Positions 21,001-31,375 of a DNA stretch of 64,000 bases are shown here, piece by piece. Numbering within the stretch: position 1 is the stretch's first letter; the number at the start of each line of letters is the position of its first letter. Source of the stretch: Symsagittifera roscoffensis (Eukaryota > Xenacoelomorpha > Acoela > Convolutidae); the NCBI RefSeq assembly GCF_963678635.1, contig NC_087070.1, positions 28,808,048 to 28,872,047 on the forward strand, given 5' to 3'. Under the pieces are notes generated by a model. That model ran no database searches, had not been told where the DNA came from, and saw only the letters and a list, made by a program, of their open reading frames with translations. The position numbers were made by a program, and so were the translations under genes.

Positions 21001-24000
21001 AGAACAATTGTATACACTAAAACTACACACCGGCATTCATTGCTGCCTTTACCTCTTTCGCGCACAAGACTCTGGAGATCGGACACCTCCAGTGAGGAAA
21101 TTGCTCCTTCTTGCTTGATCATCAAGTCATCCGCTTTGATGTTGCGCATCTTGAGCTTGATTTGGAATCTGAGCAAATTCGTGTTTCCAATCGGACGAAT
21201 GTTGAGGATCTTACAGATGGCCATCAACTGCTGCTTTTCCAAGTTGTCCAACATCAAGGAGTCTCGAAAGGCCTTGGAGAACTTAAGGATTTCCTCGTTG
21301 CTCAGCTCCAGATCTCCCTGACGTACCTTGCCCATGAAGTCCGCAAACTTCTGTGCTGTCTCAGATGTAGATGAGCTTCTTCTTACCGCCATCTGCTCAA
21401 CTGTGTCCTGTCAACACAAACAACATTCGAGAAGAGTAACTGAATCAAAATCCTCATGGAAAAGACGGATAAACCCAAATGATGACCATAGACTAGATCA
21501 GGCCACACGCTAAGCGGGCCCATTATTATCACTGATAAATTATGATATTAATGAAGAATACTAAATAAAAAATATATATACTTTCAAATTATATTTTGTC
21601 TACCAATTTTAATTGTTTCTGTAATGCTCAGCTGGAGGCGAGCAAGCTCCCACTCGCTTAATGGCAATCATACAGCATTATAATAGTTTTCAGGGTTTGG
21701 TACAGGCCTGCCAACTTTTATAAAACGAAATATGAACCTGGGACCAAACCTTGAAAAACGAACTTTATATGAACCTAAAAGAGCATTTTCTAACTTTCAG
21801 AAAAACATGATCAATTAAACCATTTATTTCTTGACAAATATTGAGTCACTGACAACTGCAGACTGTTGATCCAATGTGACCACAGAAACAGTTCGTTGGT
21901 TATGGAGCAGTTCCTTCTTCTTTTCAAGAGCTTTTTTAGCCTCGTCAATGCTAGAATCAACTTCGTTCAGCTGGTTCTTGAGAGCTAAAGGAGTCATTCG
22001 CTTGAAAACATGCAGTTTCTCTTGCAAATCTTCAGCATGCCCTCTTTTTTGTGAATTTTCTTCTACTTTCGACTCCGTGGATTTCTTATATTCAGAAGCT
22101 GCTTGGCGAACTGTGTCACATAACTCAGCTGGAAAATTGAACGCCTTTTCGAAATCGTCGCGGATAAAGACTTCCTGAATGATACGCACACTGTTGTATG
22201 TTTCTGGCGAAAAACATTTCTGGTGTTGACTCTCAGCGAACTTCATGCGCGAGAACCCTGATTCTGTGTTCATGTTATGTGGGCAAACTAGCAACACAAA
22301 CTCACATAAAGATCCCAAATACTTCCACTGTTGCAACAGTGATTTCTCGAAGCACTCTCGCAAGGATAAGTTTTCATTCATACACAGGTTAGCAGCAGCA
22401 AACTCGTCTAGGACATCCACACTCACTAAGCCGAAAAAATTAGCCAATCGGGCAATTTTGGCACTTTTTTGGGGGGTCGGTGTTGGTTAGTTTTCTGGCT
22501 TTAGTAGATTTTCGAATTACAGCCTATATGAAGATACACAGCTCAAGTAGCACAGTAAGCTCATTAGTTAAAAATATGCATTTCGAATGAACGCGAAAAT
22601 TAAGTTAGTCAACGAAATTTTATCTAAGTAGAGGATTGCATTTAGATGCTGTTTATAAGCTAAAACACGATTGAAAATGAATTTAAACTATCAAAATTAG
22701 AATTACGACTTTACAGGCTTTCAGATAGTATATCACTCAACTCTAACGGACATTTGATTGTGGTATGTAACTTTGCGTGGCAAAATAAACTAACACTCGA
22801 ACACAATACGCATCCCAGTCAAATAAAAAAGCACCAAAATTCGCAGAGCAAATACTGAAATGAGTTCACAATTTTCAAAAAAAAAAATCGAAAAACTTCG
22901 AAACACACTTTTAAAACTTTTGACATTTATTGTTCTTCTTCAATTGTTAGTTATTTTATTTTGAGAAAATCTGTTGTTGTTTCCGATCTTCAACTTCTCG
23001 CGCATATTACAAAGTCAATAGGAAACAAAGTACATACGACTCGATAGAAACTAACTAACCGCTTTTTAAAAAACAAGAAATGAAACACAGAGGACAAGAT
23101 AACGACAAAAAAAGAGCTCTAAAAAGGCATAACAAATACAGATTTACCAACAATGGTTAACTTTTTTTTAGAAGAAAATATCAAAAACTTTTTTCCCTAA
23201 TTTACAGAAAGTTTTAATGTCAATTGAAACCAAACATCAATGAATTAAATCTTCAAAGCTATTTGCACAGAAATCATGCCCGGTTGCAACATTGTTGTCT
23301 ATCGCAAAGGTTTAAAATAGCCAAGAGACAGTTGGAAAACCGTCAATGACGCAAATAAACAGAAAAAAAAATACGGACTTATTATTTTCGAAAAAATCTC
23401 AATTTTCGAAATTCAAAGAAGAAGATAGATGACCTCAAAGCTCTTTGAAATTCTAGAAAAACTTATTTTTGATAAATTAAACCCAATTTAGGAAAAATGG
23501 ATCGATAGGTAAAACTTTGATTCTCTGGGAAATTCGATAATTAAATATCATTTTCGAAACTCGAAGTAGATCAAGTGTTTCGAGACCTTTACACTTTCTC
23601 TGTTCGATAGTGGAGTCCGCCTTCCTTTTGACAAAAGAAATTGACTGAACTTCAGAAGAAATCAAAAGTCAAACCGCGAAAAAGTAATTTTGTGCCTGAA
23701 CAAATTTTAAGACTTTTCCTGGAAAAAAATCATCGCGACCTATATAAGAGTCTGAACTACTTTCATCGCTCAACGAAATTGATGAGCAACAGACTACCTT
23801 ATAGGTTTAATTGTTTCTGGTTGTTTAAATTTTGACCAAGTTTTATCTCAAAAAGTGGGGAATCAACTGTATCAACGTATCATTCACCTAATTGAATGAA
23901 GCCCTTCAACAAACAATTTATTAAGCATCAGGGCAGGTCAAAAATCAATTGTCATTACAAACCCAAACGCTTGCGTGAAGGGTTTTAGAGGCCGGCATTT

Positions 24001-27000
24001 ATGTTTATTATTGGAGCTAGATCTCTGAACAAAACTCTGAAGTGCATACCCTATCGAAGTAAAAGTAAACGACAACTGGTCGGAAAAACCTACAGCATCG
24101 GTGGACTTAGCTTCATTCGGACCGGCAAGAACCCACTGAAGATTCTACAGAACTTTCTCATAGGAAGGGAAGTGCTAGCCAAGAAATTCAAGATAGTTAT
24201 CTGGCACGACGTTATTAACCTTACAATCTCGAAACACAAGAGCAACAACTACGCTGCAACTACCGTAGAAGAACAAGGAACGAGGAGTCAAAGAAGGAGA
24301 ATAAGAAGTCACAGAGTGAGCGCCAGGGACAAAAAATGTCAACAGGAAAACAATTAAAAGTAATTTCCATTAACTTGTGACCTTGTAACTTTAATTGGTT
24401 GGAAAATACTAGATAGTAATTGAACTTGCTTAAACAGAAATGATTATACAGATATTTGGATTTGGAACTTAATTGACTTCGTGACCTTTATTTGTTGAAA
24501 GTGGCTAATTAACCCTAAAACGTTGTGTACTAAGTTCTAGTAAGAGCCTCGCATTAGGTGCCTTCGCAACTTTCAGTGGTTGGAAGGGGCCCAAGCGAGG
24601 ATTGAACTAGCTTGATTCCTTCCCCTAACTTTAAATTTCAATCCCTGCAATTAAATTTGTCTGAAAAATCGAGAAACCAATCAATCAGTTAAGTTCACCT
24701 GCAGAGAATGAAAAAGAAAGCGAAGATGGTTCGATTTTCTATTTGAAGTGCGGTGACTGGTATCACGCCGGTGATTGCTAAGGAGTTGCATCAACCATTC
24801 TGCGCGACATGCAGAAATCACCTGGTTTAATATGGCTTCATTAAATATGCGTTGATATCGGAAACAAAGCCCTCAAAGAAGGTCCAAGCCAACCCCTTGT
24901 CGGCGAGAAACTCAAGATTATTGAAAAGCGAGTGACAGAAAACTAAGAAACAACCAGATCAGTACAGCAAAAGATAGTGGAAAAAAAGAGGCTCAACTTA
25001 AGAAAATTTAAACACGCTTTGAAGAGAAAATCAATACAATGACACTGAAAGAAGAACAAACTGCAGTTGAAATCAACGATGCTTGGAAGAAAGTACCGCA
25101 AAGCCAAACAGCTCACAGCATGAAGAAGATAATGAAGGAAACTCTTGCGCAACAAGACCGTGAACGAGAAGACTTGAAGACGCGAAAACAATCTGGTACT
25201 TTTATGACCATGCGAAAATTAAAAACTTCTGCGCCCAAGGCATTAAGCTGTCAGCTGACTTTCTCCCAGAGGTGGAGAAGGTCATTTGTCTAGAAAACAC
25301 CAGCAATTAAAATCGTACTCAAACGACGGGAAGAGAAAGCCATTATCTTCCGACTCCTGCGAAATCTGAAGGATTTCCGCATCAAAGAACACAGCAAGGT
25401 GAAAGTTTCTCACGAGTACTCGAAAGAAGCAGAGGAAAAATTCGATCTTTGATAGAAGAAGCAGCACAAAAGGAAGGAAAGGAAAACACAAAGTACCGAT
25501 ACACTGTTATTGGCAGTGCATCACAGCTTAAGATACAACGACGCCGGAAAACAGAGTCTTCACTAATGCTGCTGACTAGGGGCGGTGTACAAAATCTTGC
25601 TATATAGTGTTTGCAGCCTGTTGGACCCAAAGAAGAGAAACTGACAAGTCGATTTCATCCATCGACACAAATAGGACATAATACTACTGGCTGAAACCTG
25701 ATGTTGAAAACAGCGAATTGTTCCTCCCAGAACAAATCTCAGAGCTGATCCCCCACCCAGAAATAAAATTTCAACACACGGCGGAGCTTTAATTGCGGTC
25801 ACAAAAAATATAAAAATACAGAAGTGGATACCAGCTGCTTACCCATAAATGTGGAAACACCACTAAGATTAATCAGAGACGACACATGTAAGCCGTGTCA
25901 TGTAGCACTAATCCACAATCCGCCAAAGGAAAGTAAATATTAACTGTTGCTGGAACACGTTGAAAGAATATTAAGTTTTCTGAAACATATATTTATTTGG
26001 GACCTTATCCTCACTAGAGACTTCATCATGGACGAAACAAACTGCGACACTTACCAATCTTCAAATGACTATCAGAGCCACATTATCAATTTAGTCATGG
26101 ATAATAATTTGAAAAACCCGTTGACTTCAATACAACTGCAACATCAAGTTTAGAGCTGGCGTTTGGTACGTCAGACTCAATCATCAACAATGTTTCTGCT
26201 TGTCACTTGGAAAAGTTTTCTAATCATCGCCCACATTGAAGTGAATCTTTATCTAACTCAGAGAATTAGAGAGAAAGGAAAGTCATAATACGATAAATAC
26301 AGCAAAGGCAGCTACACAGATATGGCGAGGACATGATTTAGAACCTTTTCAAACCTATTGCTACAATGTTGATGTCAACACAAGTCTTCTGTACAAATGG
26401 ATTTTTGAAATGATTGACAGGTACAACCCTAAGAGAACCAAAAACGACATAGCCAACCTCCGTGGATTACCAACGAAACGTCACGTCATCTAAATCAGCT
26501 TATTACAGAAAGTAAATTGATACAGAAAGGACTTTTTGATACAGAAAGGACTAACATCATGTAAGCTGACCCTCCTTACAGAAGTGTGCGAACTATGAAG
26601 TATGATGATAGTGCTGAATAAGAAAGATCTCTGTTCGTCTCGAGGAACAAACAGAAAATGTACAAGTGTTTAAAAGGCCTCCAAAAAGGAACTCTTCAAT
26701 GGCTACTTTGCATCTGTCGTAACTGATAAGGATTACGTCTTCTTTAAAACACCACGTAGAAACCTAATGGAAGTTTTGAGATTGAAATTAGTGAGGCATA
26801 AATCGCGTTGGAATTGAAGAAACTAGACCCAAGTAAAAAAGCCGAGCAAACGACGCAAAACTACCAATTTTTCTTAAAAAAACTTCTGTTGACATCGTGG
26901 AAAATCTTTTCAGCAACATAAAACAGTTACGGAAATATCCATCGGAATGCAAAATTGGCATTGTGTCCCCCATTTTTAAAGATGAGGATAGGAAGAAAGT

Positions 27001-30000
27001 ATCTAACAACCGACCGGTGACGCTGCTCAACAATTTACGTTTCAGGCACTCATGAAAGCTTTTGCATCCCATATTAGCGAAAACCAATGCGGATTTCGAC
27101 CCAGAAGATCGGTTGTTCTTCAACTACAATTCAGATTGCCTTTGTTTGACTTCTCGATTGCTTTGTTTGACTTCTCGATAGCCTTTGACGAAACAAAGCA
27201 TCATCAGCTCCTTGAAAAGTTGTTAAAGCTCAATTGATCGGAGGGGCTATTCCTTTTTGTTCGCCATTACCTAAGAGGGAGAACTCAGCGAGTTAAAATC
27301 AATGATGCAAAATCTGATTCACTGTTCATTGCATCAGGGGTACCTCAAGGATCTGTCTTCGGCCCCTTGTTTTTAATCTATATCAATGACCTGCCGAATA
27401 GTTTCATTGATTGCCCTGCTCTTAGCAGATGACCTAAAGGCAATTTTCGAGGGAAACAGAAAAAAACTGATGAAGTTGAAGGACGATCTGAACAATTTAT
27501 GTTGGAGCACACAGAACCACCTCCTTTTCAACTACAAGAAATCCTCAGTAACTGAGTTCAAAAATGGTCATCGGAAGAAATCACCAATTGAAATGGATTT
27601 TATGTTTGGCGATAACCTGATTGAAAAAGACCAGCCAATGAAGAATGTTGGTCTGGTGATAAACGAAAACCTAACTTGGAGCGACCATGTCAACTATCAA
27701 ATCGGCAAAGCTATGAAAGCCCTCTTTCTCCAGCGACGAAGCACTTCGCCGCTACTATCGATTGAATCAAACGTACATTTATACAGAGCCGTATTATCAC
27801 AAACGCTGTTTTTTGCATCTGAGCGCTTGGAACTACGGCGATCAGAATACCATTTAATCGAATCTTTTCAGAAGAAAGCAATGAGATGGATATATGGAAA
27901 CGTTAGATACAAGCTGGCAATGATGAAAGCAAACGTACTATCACCGCTCTACTTCAAAGTCCTGAAAAACTTAAAGATGTTCATAGCCTCCGCAATGGAA
28001 ATTACGACGTAGAACTCCTCGAATTGAAAATCGTTGGTACAGGCAGAAGACGAAGAGCTTTACTTCCGAACATTGAGTATGAAGTGCAGAGACTGGGTCC
28101 AAAAGACCAGAAGGGGGATTACCTTGTTGCTAAGGGACGGGCAAGCTTAACAGTATAGGATGTTAAAATTATTAGACTAGCTATCTCAAAATGAGTCTAC
28201 GTTAGGTTAAGGTGTTAGATAGGTGTTAGGTTACTTAGTTCTGGTACAAGCCGGCTCAAAAATGTTGTTTAAAGAGTGATGAATTTTATCGACAAACAGT
28301 TTCTGAAAAAGAAACTGATCGAAGACAAGTGGAATTACTTTGAAAAGAACTGGATTGAAGAGATACCTTGCACGTGGATTTTTAATTGTCGTTGTGAAAA
28401 CTGTCGTACAAACCCTAGAACTCAAAAAGCGAGGCTAACAACCCAGTGGAATATCCATAAAGTCATAATGATTACAAGGATAGCCGGTTACTGTGCAAGT
28501 ACCAAAGAATGTTCCGACCATAGTCTTCAGAAAACTTAAATAATTTTTTTGAACTTAGTGTAATTTTTTATAGGTGGTGTGATAAAAGATCTGACGTAAA
28601 TCAATAATTTAGGCACATTTGACAATCATTTTAAAATATGCAAACAAGACAACAGTTTTGATGGAAATGACTGGAAAACATTAAAAACTTTTTAAGAAAT
28701 TTCAAAAAACTTTGAAGCTTTGATTCCAAAAATGGCATAAAAAATCTTCCAAAAATAATTTTACTCGAGTAAAATTAAAATTAATTATAAATAAGCTATT
28801 GTTAACGGCTTAAAATAAGCCTGCTCGCTGGCTTCAGTCGCTCGAAATTAGACAAAAATTAAAAATTTCAAATCAGTTTTTTTCTCGTTAGAAAAAAATT
28901 TTGGGAATTCTTTAATGTTCGAATCATGACTGAAAGGGCTTTAAAATGATATATATCTTTACGATGATTAATTGTTGTGCCTCATTTTGCGTAAAAAACA
29001 AAAAAAACTGAAACACACCCAAATACAAAGTTCCTCTTTTAACTAGCATTGCTGTTAATATTTCCAATGGTCGGAACAATAATTACACAAAGGCGAAGTT
29101 GCACTTCGAATACACAAGCAAAAATATGACCGATAACGCTACTGGGAAAAATTGAATGAGTAAAACTTTGAGTCTACAAAATTTCTTCGGGGACGCACGC
29201 CAATTATGAGTCTACATAGTTGCCAAGTGAAGCAAGCCAATTATGACGCGTTAGCAGTACCAGTCAATTTGAAAAAAAAAGAAATTTACCAATTAACATG
29301 CCAACGCATTTTAACTAGTATACGAAAAAGTTCATTAAAAACATCCGACCCTGCCCAGGTTAGAACACTCTAATTTTGCTGCTGGTCTCCTTCTCTACCT
29401 CTACGCTGCAGATCCATGATGCCTTGAAGCTGAAGTGCTATTTGTAATAAAATAGTCCTTAGCATTGCTGTTAATTTCCTTAGCATTGCTGTAGTCCTTA
29501 GCATTGCTGTTAATATCCTTAGCATTGCTGTACTAATAGCTGGATCAAAATGAACACTTTCATCATGAACACAACTTGTCGCAACAATATTTGCGACTTA
29601 GGTTGGAAAAAAGCTAGGCTACACTAGCAATGCTTGTGTAATAATAATAATAATAAATACCCGCACATTCTTCGCAAACGCAACCACAACATTCGCCTTT
29701 TTCACTGCCGACTTATTCTGATCTTTGGTAAAATTTGCTGCCGCAAAACCTGGAAACGCAGTTATTTCTGCGAATCAACAACAAATACTGGGACAATGAA
29801 CTCGTATCAAAAGTTGTTAACCAAGAGTGATGCTTCGAGCTTGATGAACAATTAATAGCTATTTAATTTTGAACTGTGCCAGTTAATTGATAATTGATTT
29901 TTGACATTTCGATCAATTGCAATTTACTTTTTGACCTGCCCTGCTGAACATGCCACAATTGACACGCCGATCTGCAGTACAAATACTTCCAAAAGAAAAA

Positions 30001-30806
30001 TATCATGATCTTCAGTTAAGTGAATTGCTTGAGTGATACCCGATAAAGTTTCTGAAATTATTATTACGAACCTGTAAAAACTTCGCCATTTCCAACTTGA
30101 GTTTAAAACGCTGCTTGGCCCGCACTTCTTTCGTTTTCTTCTCCTCAAAGGTACTGGGAAGCATTCCGGGAAATAATTTGATTGCAAAAGGTAATAAAAA
30201 CTCCATAAACGGAATGATAACAAAAATTGAAAAAGGCACAAGTCGGAAAATGTCAGAGACAGTACGAAGCAACTGTTTTTTCTCTCTCCTTGTAAGAGCA
30301 TCACCATTGGTTATCTTTCGAAGCAGTTTTAACGAAATTTTTGTTTCAAAGAAAAACAATTTGAAGCCATTATAGTAGTGCTTTAATTCTTTTTTAATTT
30401 TTATCCATATTCGTATAACAAATTTCTCCGATTTCACAACACTTATTCTTGATTGAGAAGCAGGAAGGCTGCTTTCCGCTTTTTCATCTGTCTTTTTAAC
30501 TTTTTCATCCTTAAGAATTTCCAACTGCTGGTCAACTTTTGAGTCTTCGCGTAGCACAGCTGAGATCGAAAATGTTCTGCAGTGGTTTGCATTCAAAAAT
30601 GCGTCTATATCTTTTTGAAACACGGTCGCTCTTTCGGTTGTTCCAAATTTTCCAGTAGTCACAGTACCCCTGAATGTAATTCGATTTATGGATGAGGATA
30701 ACAGTCTAGCTTGCGGCACCCCTGCTTTACAATTTGGTAGTATATGTGAGACGCGTTTTCTAGTGCAGTAAAAGCATATATTGAAAAATCTAACTGTGCG
30801 ATACAT
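17646..30806 (-). CDS. LETM1: LETM1, mitochondrial inner-membrane cation/proton exchange protein (5 coding exons)
   Basis: LETM1 proteins sit in the mitochondrial inner membrane and control K+/H+ and Ca2+/H+ exchange and matrix volume. Five minus-strand exons join in frame to 741 codons: 30072-30806, 21053-21407, 19991-20340, 18267-18665 and 17646-18032. All four introns have GT..AG ends. The length is close to the usual LETM1 length. Visible parts are an arginine-rich N-terminus fitting a mitochondrial presequence, and the LETM1 signature from about residue 143 (GFKLFFFETKISLKLLRK, TRREKKQLLRT). They are followed by one hydrophobic membrane segment around residues 189-212, a ribosome-binding-like LETM1 domain, long coiled coils and a C-terminal EF-hand loop (residues 668-679). 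The start is the first ATG of exon 1. No disabling change was seen. Intron 1 is 8,664 bp and full of transposon debris. Confidence 0.95.
18267..18665 (-). CDS. LETM1: LETM1 coding exon 4
   Basis: The acceptor TTTTTCTAG precedes ATGAAAGCGGAAGAGG. That ATG is an internal methionine and not a start. The 133 codons are mostly heptad-rich coiled coil (LTDLAETKSKVSEERDDLNE, LVQEIQDYNASLQEALETSE). The exon ends CAGTTATCCGAG at the donor GTTAGT. Confidence 0.9.
18666..19990 (-). other. LETM1 intron 3 with an approximately 100-bp tandem repeat and an interspersed repeat
   Basis: It is GT..AG bounded. Two imperfect units, TTTGGTCATTCGCTGCTTTG (from 19696) and TTTAGTCATTCGTTGCTTTG (from 19795), start a roughly 99-bp tandem duplication. 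At 18741-18940 is a repeat (words CATAGCCAACAGA, CGCGAAAAA, TTTTCCTG.AAAAAAA) that also occurs in degenerate form within intron 1 at about 23318-23760. Confidence 0.6.
19991..20340 (-). CDS. LETM1: LETM1 coding exon 3
   Basis: After the acceptor TTTTTACAG it encodes GMRAYGVSKQRLVTQLEEWL and LHLNDKVPLSLLLLSRTLYM, the end of the LETM1 domain. A glutamate-rich coiled coil follows (RLENVRREQEAIKQEALERE). The exon ends ACG GCT before a strong donor GTGAGT at 19990-19985. Phase 0. Confidence 0.95.
21053..21407 (-). CDS. LETM1: LETM1 coding exon 2
   Basis: The acceptor TTGACAG precedes GACACAGTTGAG, giving DTVEQMA directly after FLQ of exon 1. The exon continues through FADFMGKVRQGDLELSNEEI and NIKADDLMIKQEG, which belong to the conserved matrix-facing LETM1 domain. 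It ends after AGA G at the donor GTAAAG, so the codon for glycine is split with exon 3 (phase 1). Confidence 0.95.
21824..22447 (-). pseudogene. hAT-type transposase C-terminal fragment in LETM1 intron 1
   Basis: The open frame has 207 codons and begins at TTG with no ATG. It contains CPHNMNTESGFSRMKFAESQ followed by CFSPETYNSVRI. The pattern P-x-N-x-x-E-S-G-F-S-x-M-K...L-S-P-E-T-x-N-x-L-R is that of the C-terminal dimerisation region of hAT-family transposases and of host genes derived from them. The last 90 residues are a lysine/glutamate-rich coiled coil. The N-terminal zinc finger and catalytic core are absent. It lies on the same strand as LETM1 within its intron. It could instead be an exon of a domesticated gene; no splice structure supports that. 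Confidence 0.5.
22448..24000. other. Non-coding part of LETM1 intron 1 with interspersed repeats
   Basis: I see no gene. The stretch 23318-23760 shares words with 18741-18940 in intron 3, indicating a common old repeat. The stretch 22730-22745 shares the phrase GATA.TATATCACTCAA with repeat R3. Confidence 0.4.
24001..25294 (+). pseudogene. ORF1 remnant with PHD-finger trace
   Basis: The first open part (24001-24357) reads LVGKTYSIGGLSFIRTGKNP and VIWHDVINLTISKHKSNNY, and I could not assign it to a family. At about 24740-24840 another frame reads YLKCGDWYHAGDC, stop, GVASTILRDMQKSPGLIWLH. Its spacing of C, W-Y-H and C resembles the middle of a PHD finger, as in the two other PHD-bearing elements of this window. 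A lysine-rich helical part follows (25039-25294). Frame breaks separate all three pieces. Confidence 0.5.
25560..26510 (+). pseudogene. Endonuclease-region remnant of the non-LTR element
   Basis: Short frames such as WDLILTRDFIMDETNCDTYQ (within 25947-26153) fit the G-D-F/N block of APE-type endonucleases. NNNLKNPLTS-like text follows, where the catalytic D/H blocks would be. Too broken for a confident domain call. It is placed here by its position between ORF1 and RT. Confidence 0.4.
26780..28012 (+). pseudogene. Reverse transcriptase remnant of the non-LTR element
   Basis: Blocks in order are SENQCGFRPRRSVVLQLQFR, then motif A (DFSIAFDETKHHQLLEKLL), then GVPQGSVFGPLFLIYINDLP, then ADDLKAIFEGN, then LVINENLTWSDHVNYQIGKA, and the C-terminal thumb to 28012. 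The last 208 codons (27386-28012) are open. The usual F/Y-A-D-D motif has become LLADD. A 21-bp in-frame tandem duplication (27140-27160 and 27161-27181) doubles LFDFSIA right at motif A. Upstream, the thumb-finger part at 26780-27050 is split by stops. Confidence 0.8.
28465..29100. repeat. Dispersed repeat R3, copy 2
   Basis: It contains the same ordered word set as 2085-2465: GGTTACTGTGCAA, GAATGTTCCGACCA, GCTCGAAATTA, GACTGAAAGGGCTTTAA, AAACACACCCAAATAC. It is longer than copy 1 because of insertions. Confidence 0.6.
29101..30071. repeat. 5' end of LETM1 intron 1 with a GCATTGCTGT minisatellite and AAT microsatellite
   Basis: At 29454-29534 the unit TCCTTAGCATTGCTGT occurs four times with spacers of 4-7 bp (TAATT, AG, TAATA). 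A fifth relative, TAGCATTGCTGTTAATA, is at 29044. An (AAT) microsatellite lies at 29639-29656. No gene is seen apart from the adjoining LETM1 exon. Confidence 0.65.
30072..30806 (-). CDS. LETM1: LETM1 coding exon 1
   Basis: It encodes residues 1-245. The ATG is at 30806-30804 and the following residues (MYRTVRFFNICFYCTRKR) are basic and hydrophobic, with no acidic residue, as in mitochondrial targeting peptides. The family core HYYNGFKLFF.. starts near residue 143 and the single predicted membrane helix contains RLVPFSIFVIIPFMEFLLP. The exon ends in FLQ at 30072 before the donor GTTCGT. Phase 0. Confidence 0.95.
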
Positions 30807-31375
30807 CTTTCAAAATTGATCATTTCCTTCATAAACACACTGAAAAACAAGAGATCAAAGAGGCAATATCAAACTCTTGCAAGATGAAACGCATGGAGGT
30901 AGGCCAATTAGAAGAAGAAGAAGAAAGAACACCTGAATTACTATACAGTAAAAAGCCGAGGCATCAGTATAGCAAAATGTAAATAATAAAGTTGGTTAAA
31001 ATTCATTGGTTACATCAAACAAAAACACAACATCAGAAAACAAGCAATAAACAAAACAAAACAAAACAAATTCGGTTACTGTTCAGAAATTGGTCGATTA
31101 AAATATTTGAAGTTACGGATACTAAAAAACATAAGTTTTAAGAATTAAGAACGAGCGTAATCAGAAGGTCAAAAGTATCATAGTAACCGAGGTTACAGTC
31201 ATGAGTCCCTTCATCATGTATTCCAGTCAAAATCCTTGGAATTTTCTAGATATGGAAGTGATAATGATAAAAGAAGATGTCAAGTGTTTAAGTCCTTTTC
31301 ATTTAAAATCGATACGGGTTACGCTTCTTCAATAAGAACACGCAACTCGACACGAGATAATATAATATACAAGTG
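30807..31375. other. Upstream flank of LETM1 / 3' flank of the RLE element
   Basis: This holds the presumed LETM1 5' UTR and promoter on the minus strand, and the 3' end of the element whose ORF stops at 31376. A (AAAAC)n run lies at 31046-31070 and (GAA)n at 30911-30925. No promoter motif could be assigned with confidence. Confidence 0.4.

Larger units (their letters stand above)
24001..28160 (+). mobile_element. Degenerate CR1/Jockey-like non-LTR retrotransposon in LETM1 intron 1
   Basis: In plus-strand order the stretch has an ORF1-like part (24001-25300), traces of an endonuclease (25650-26500) and a reverse transcriptase (26780-28012). Stops and frameshifts occur throughout. It runs antisense to LETM1. 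No LTRs are present. The order ORF1, EN, RT and the motif GVPQGSVFGPLFLIYINDLP place it with APE-type non-LTR elements. Confidence 0.75.

Noticed and set aside
29454-29534. CRISPR-like array
   Set aside because: Units are 16 bp with spacers of only a few bases, in an animal intron. It is a minisatellite.
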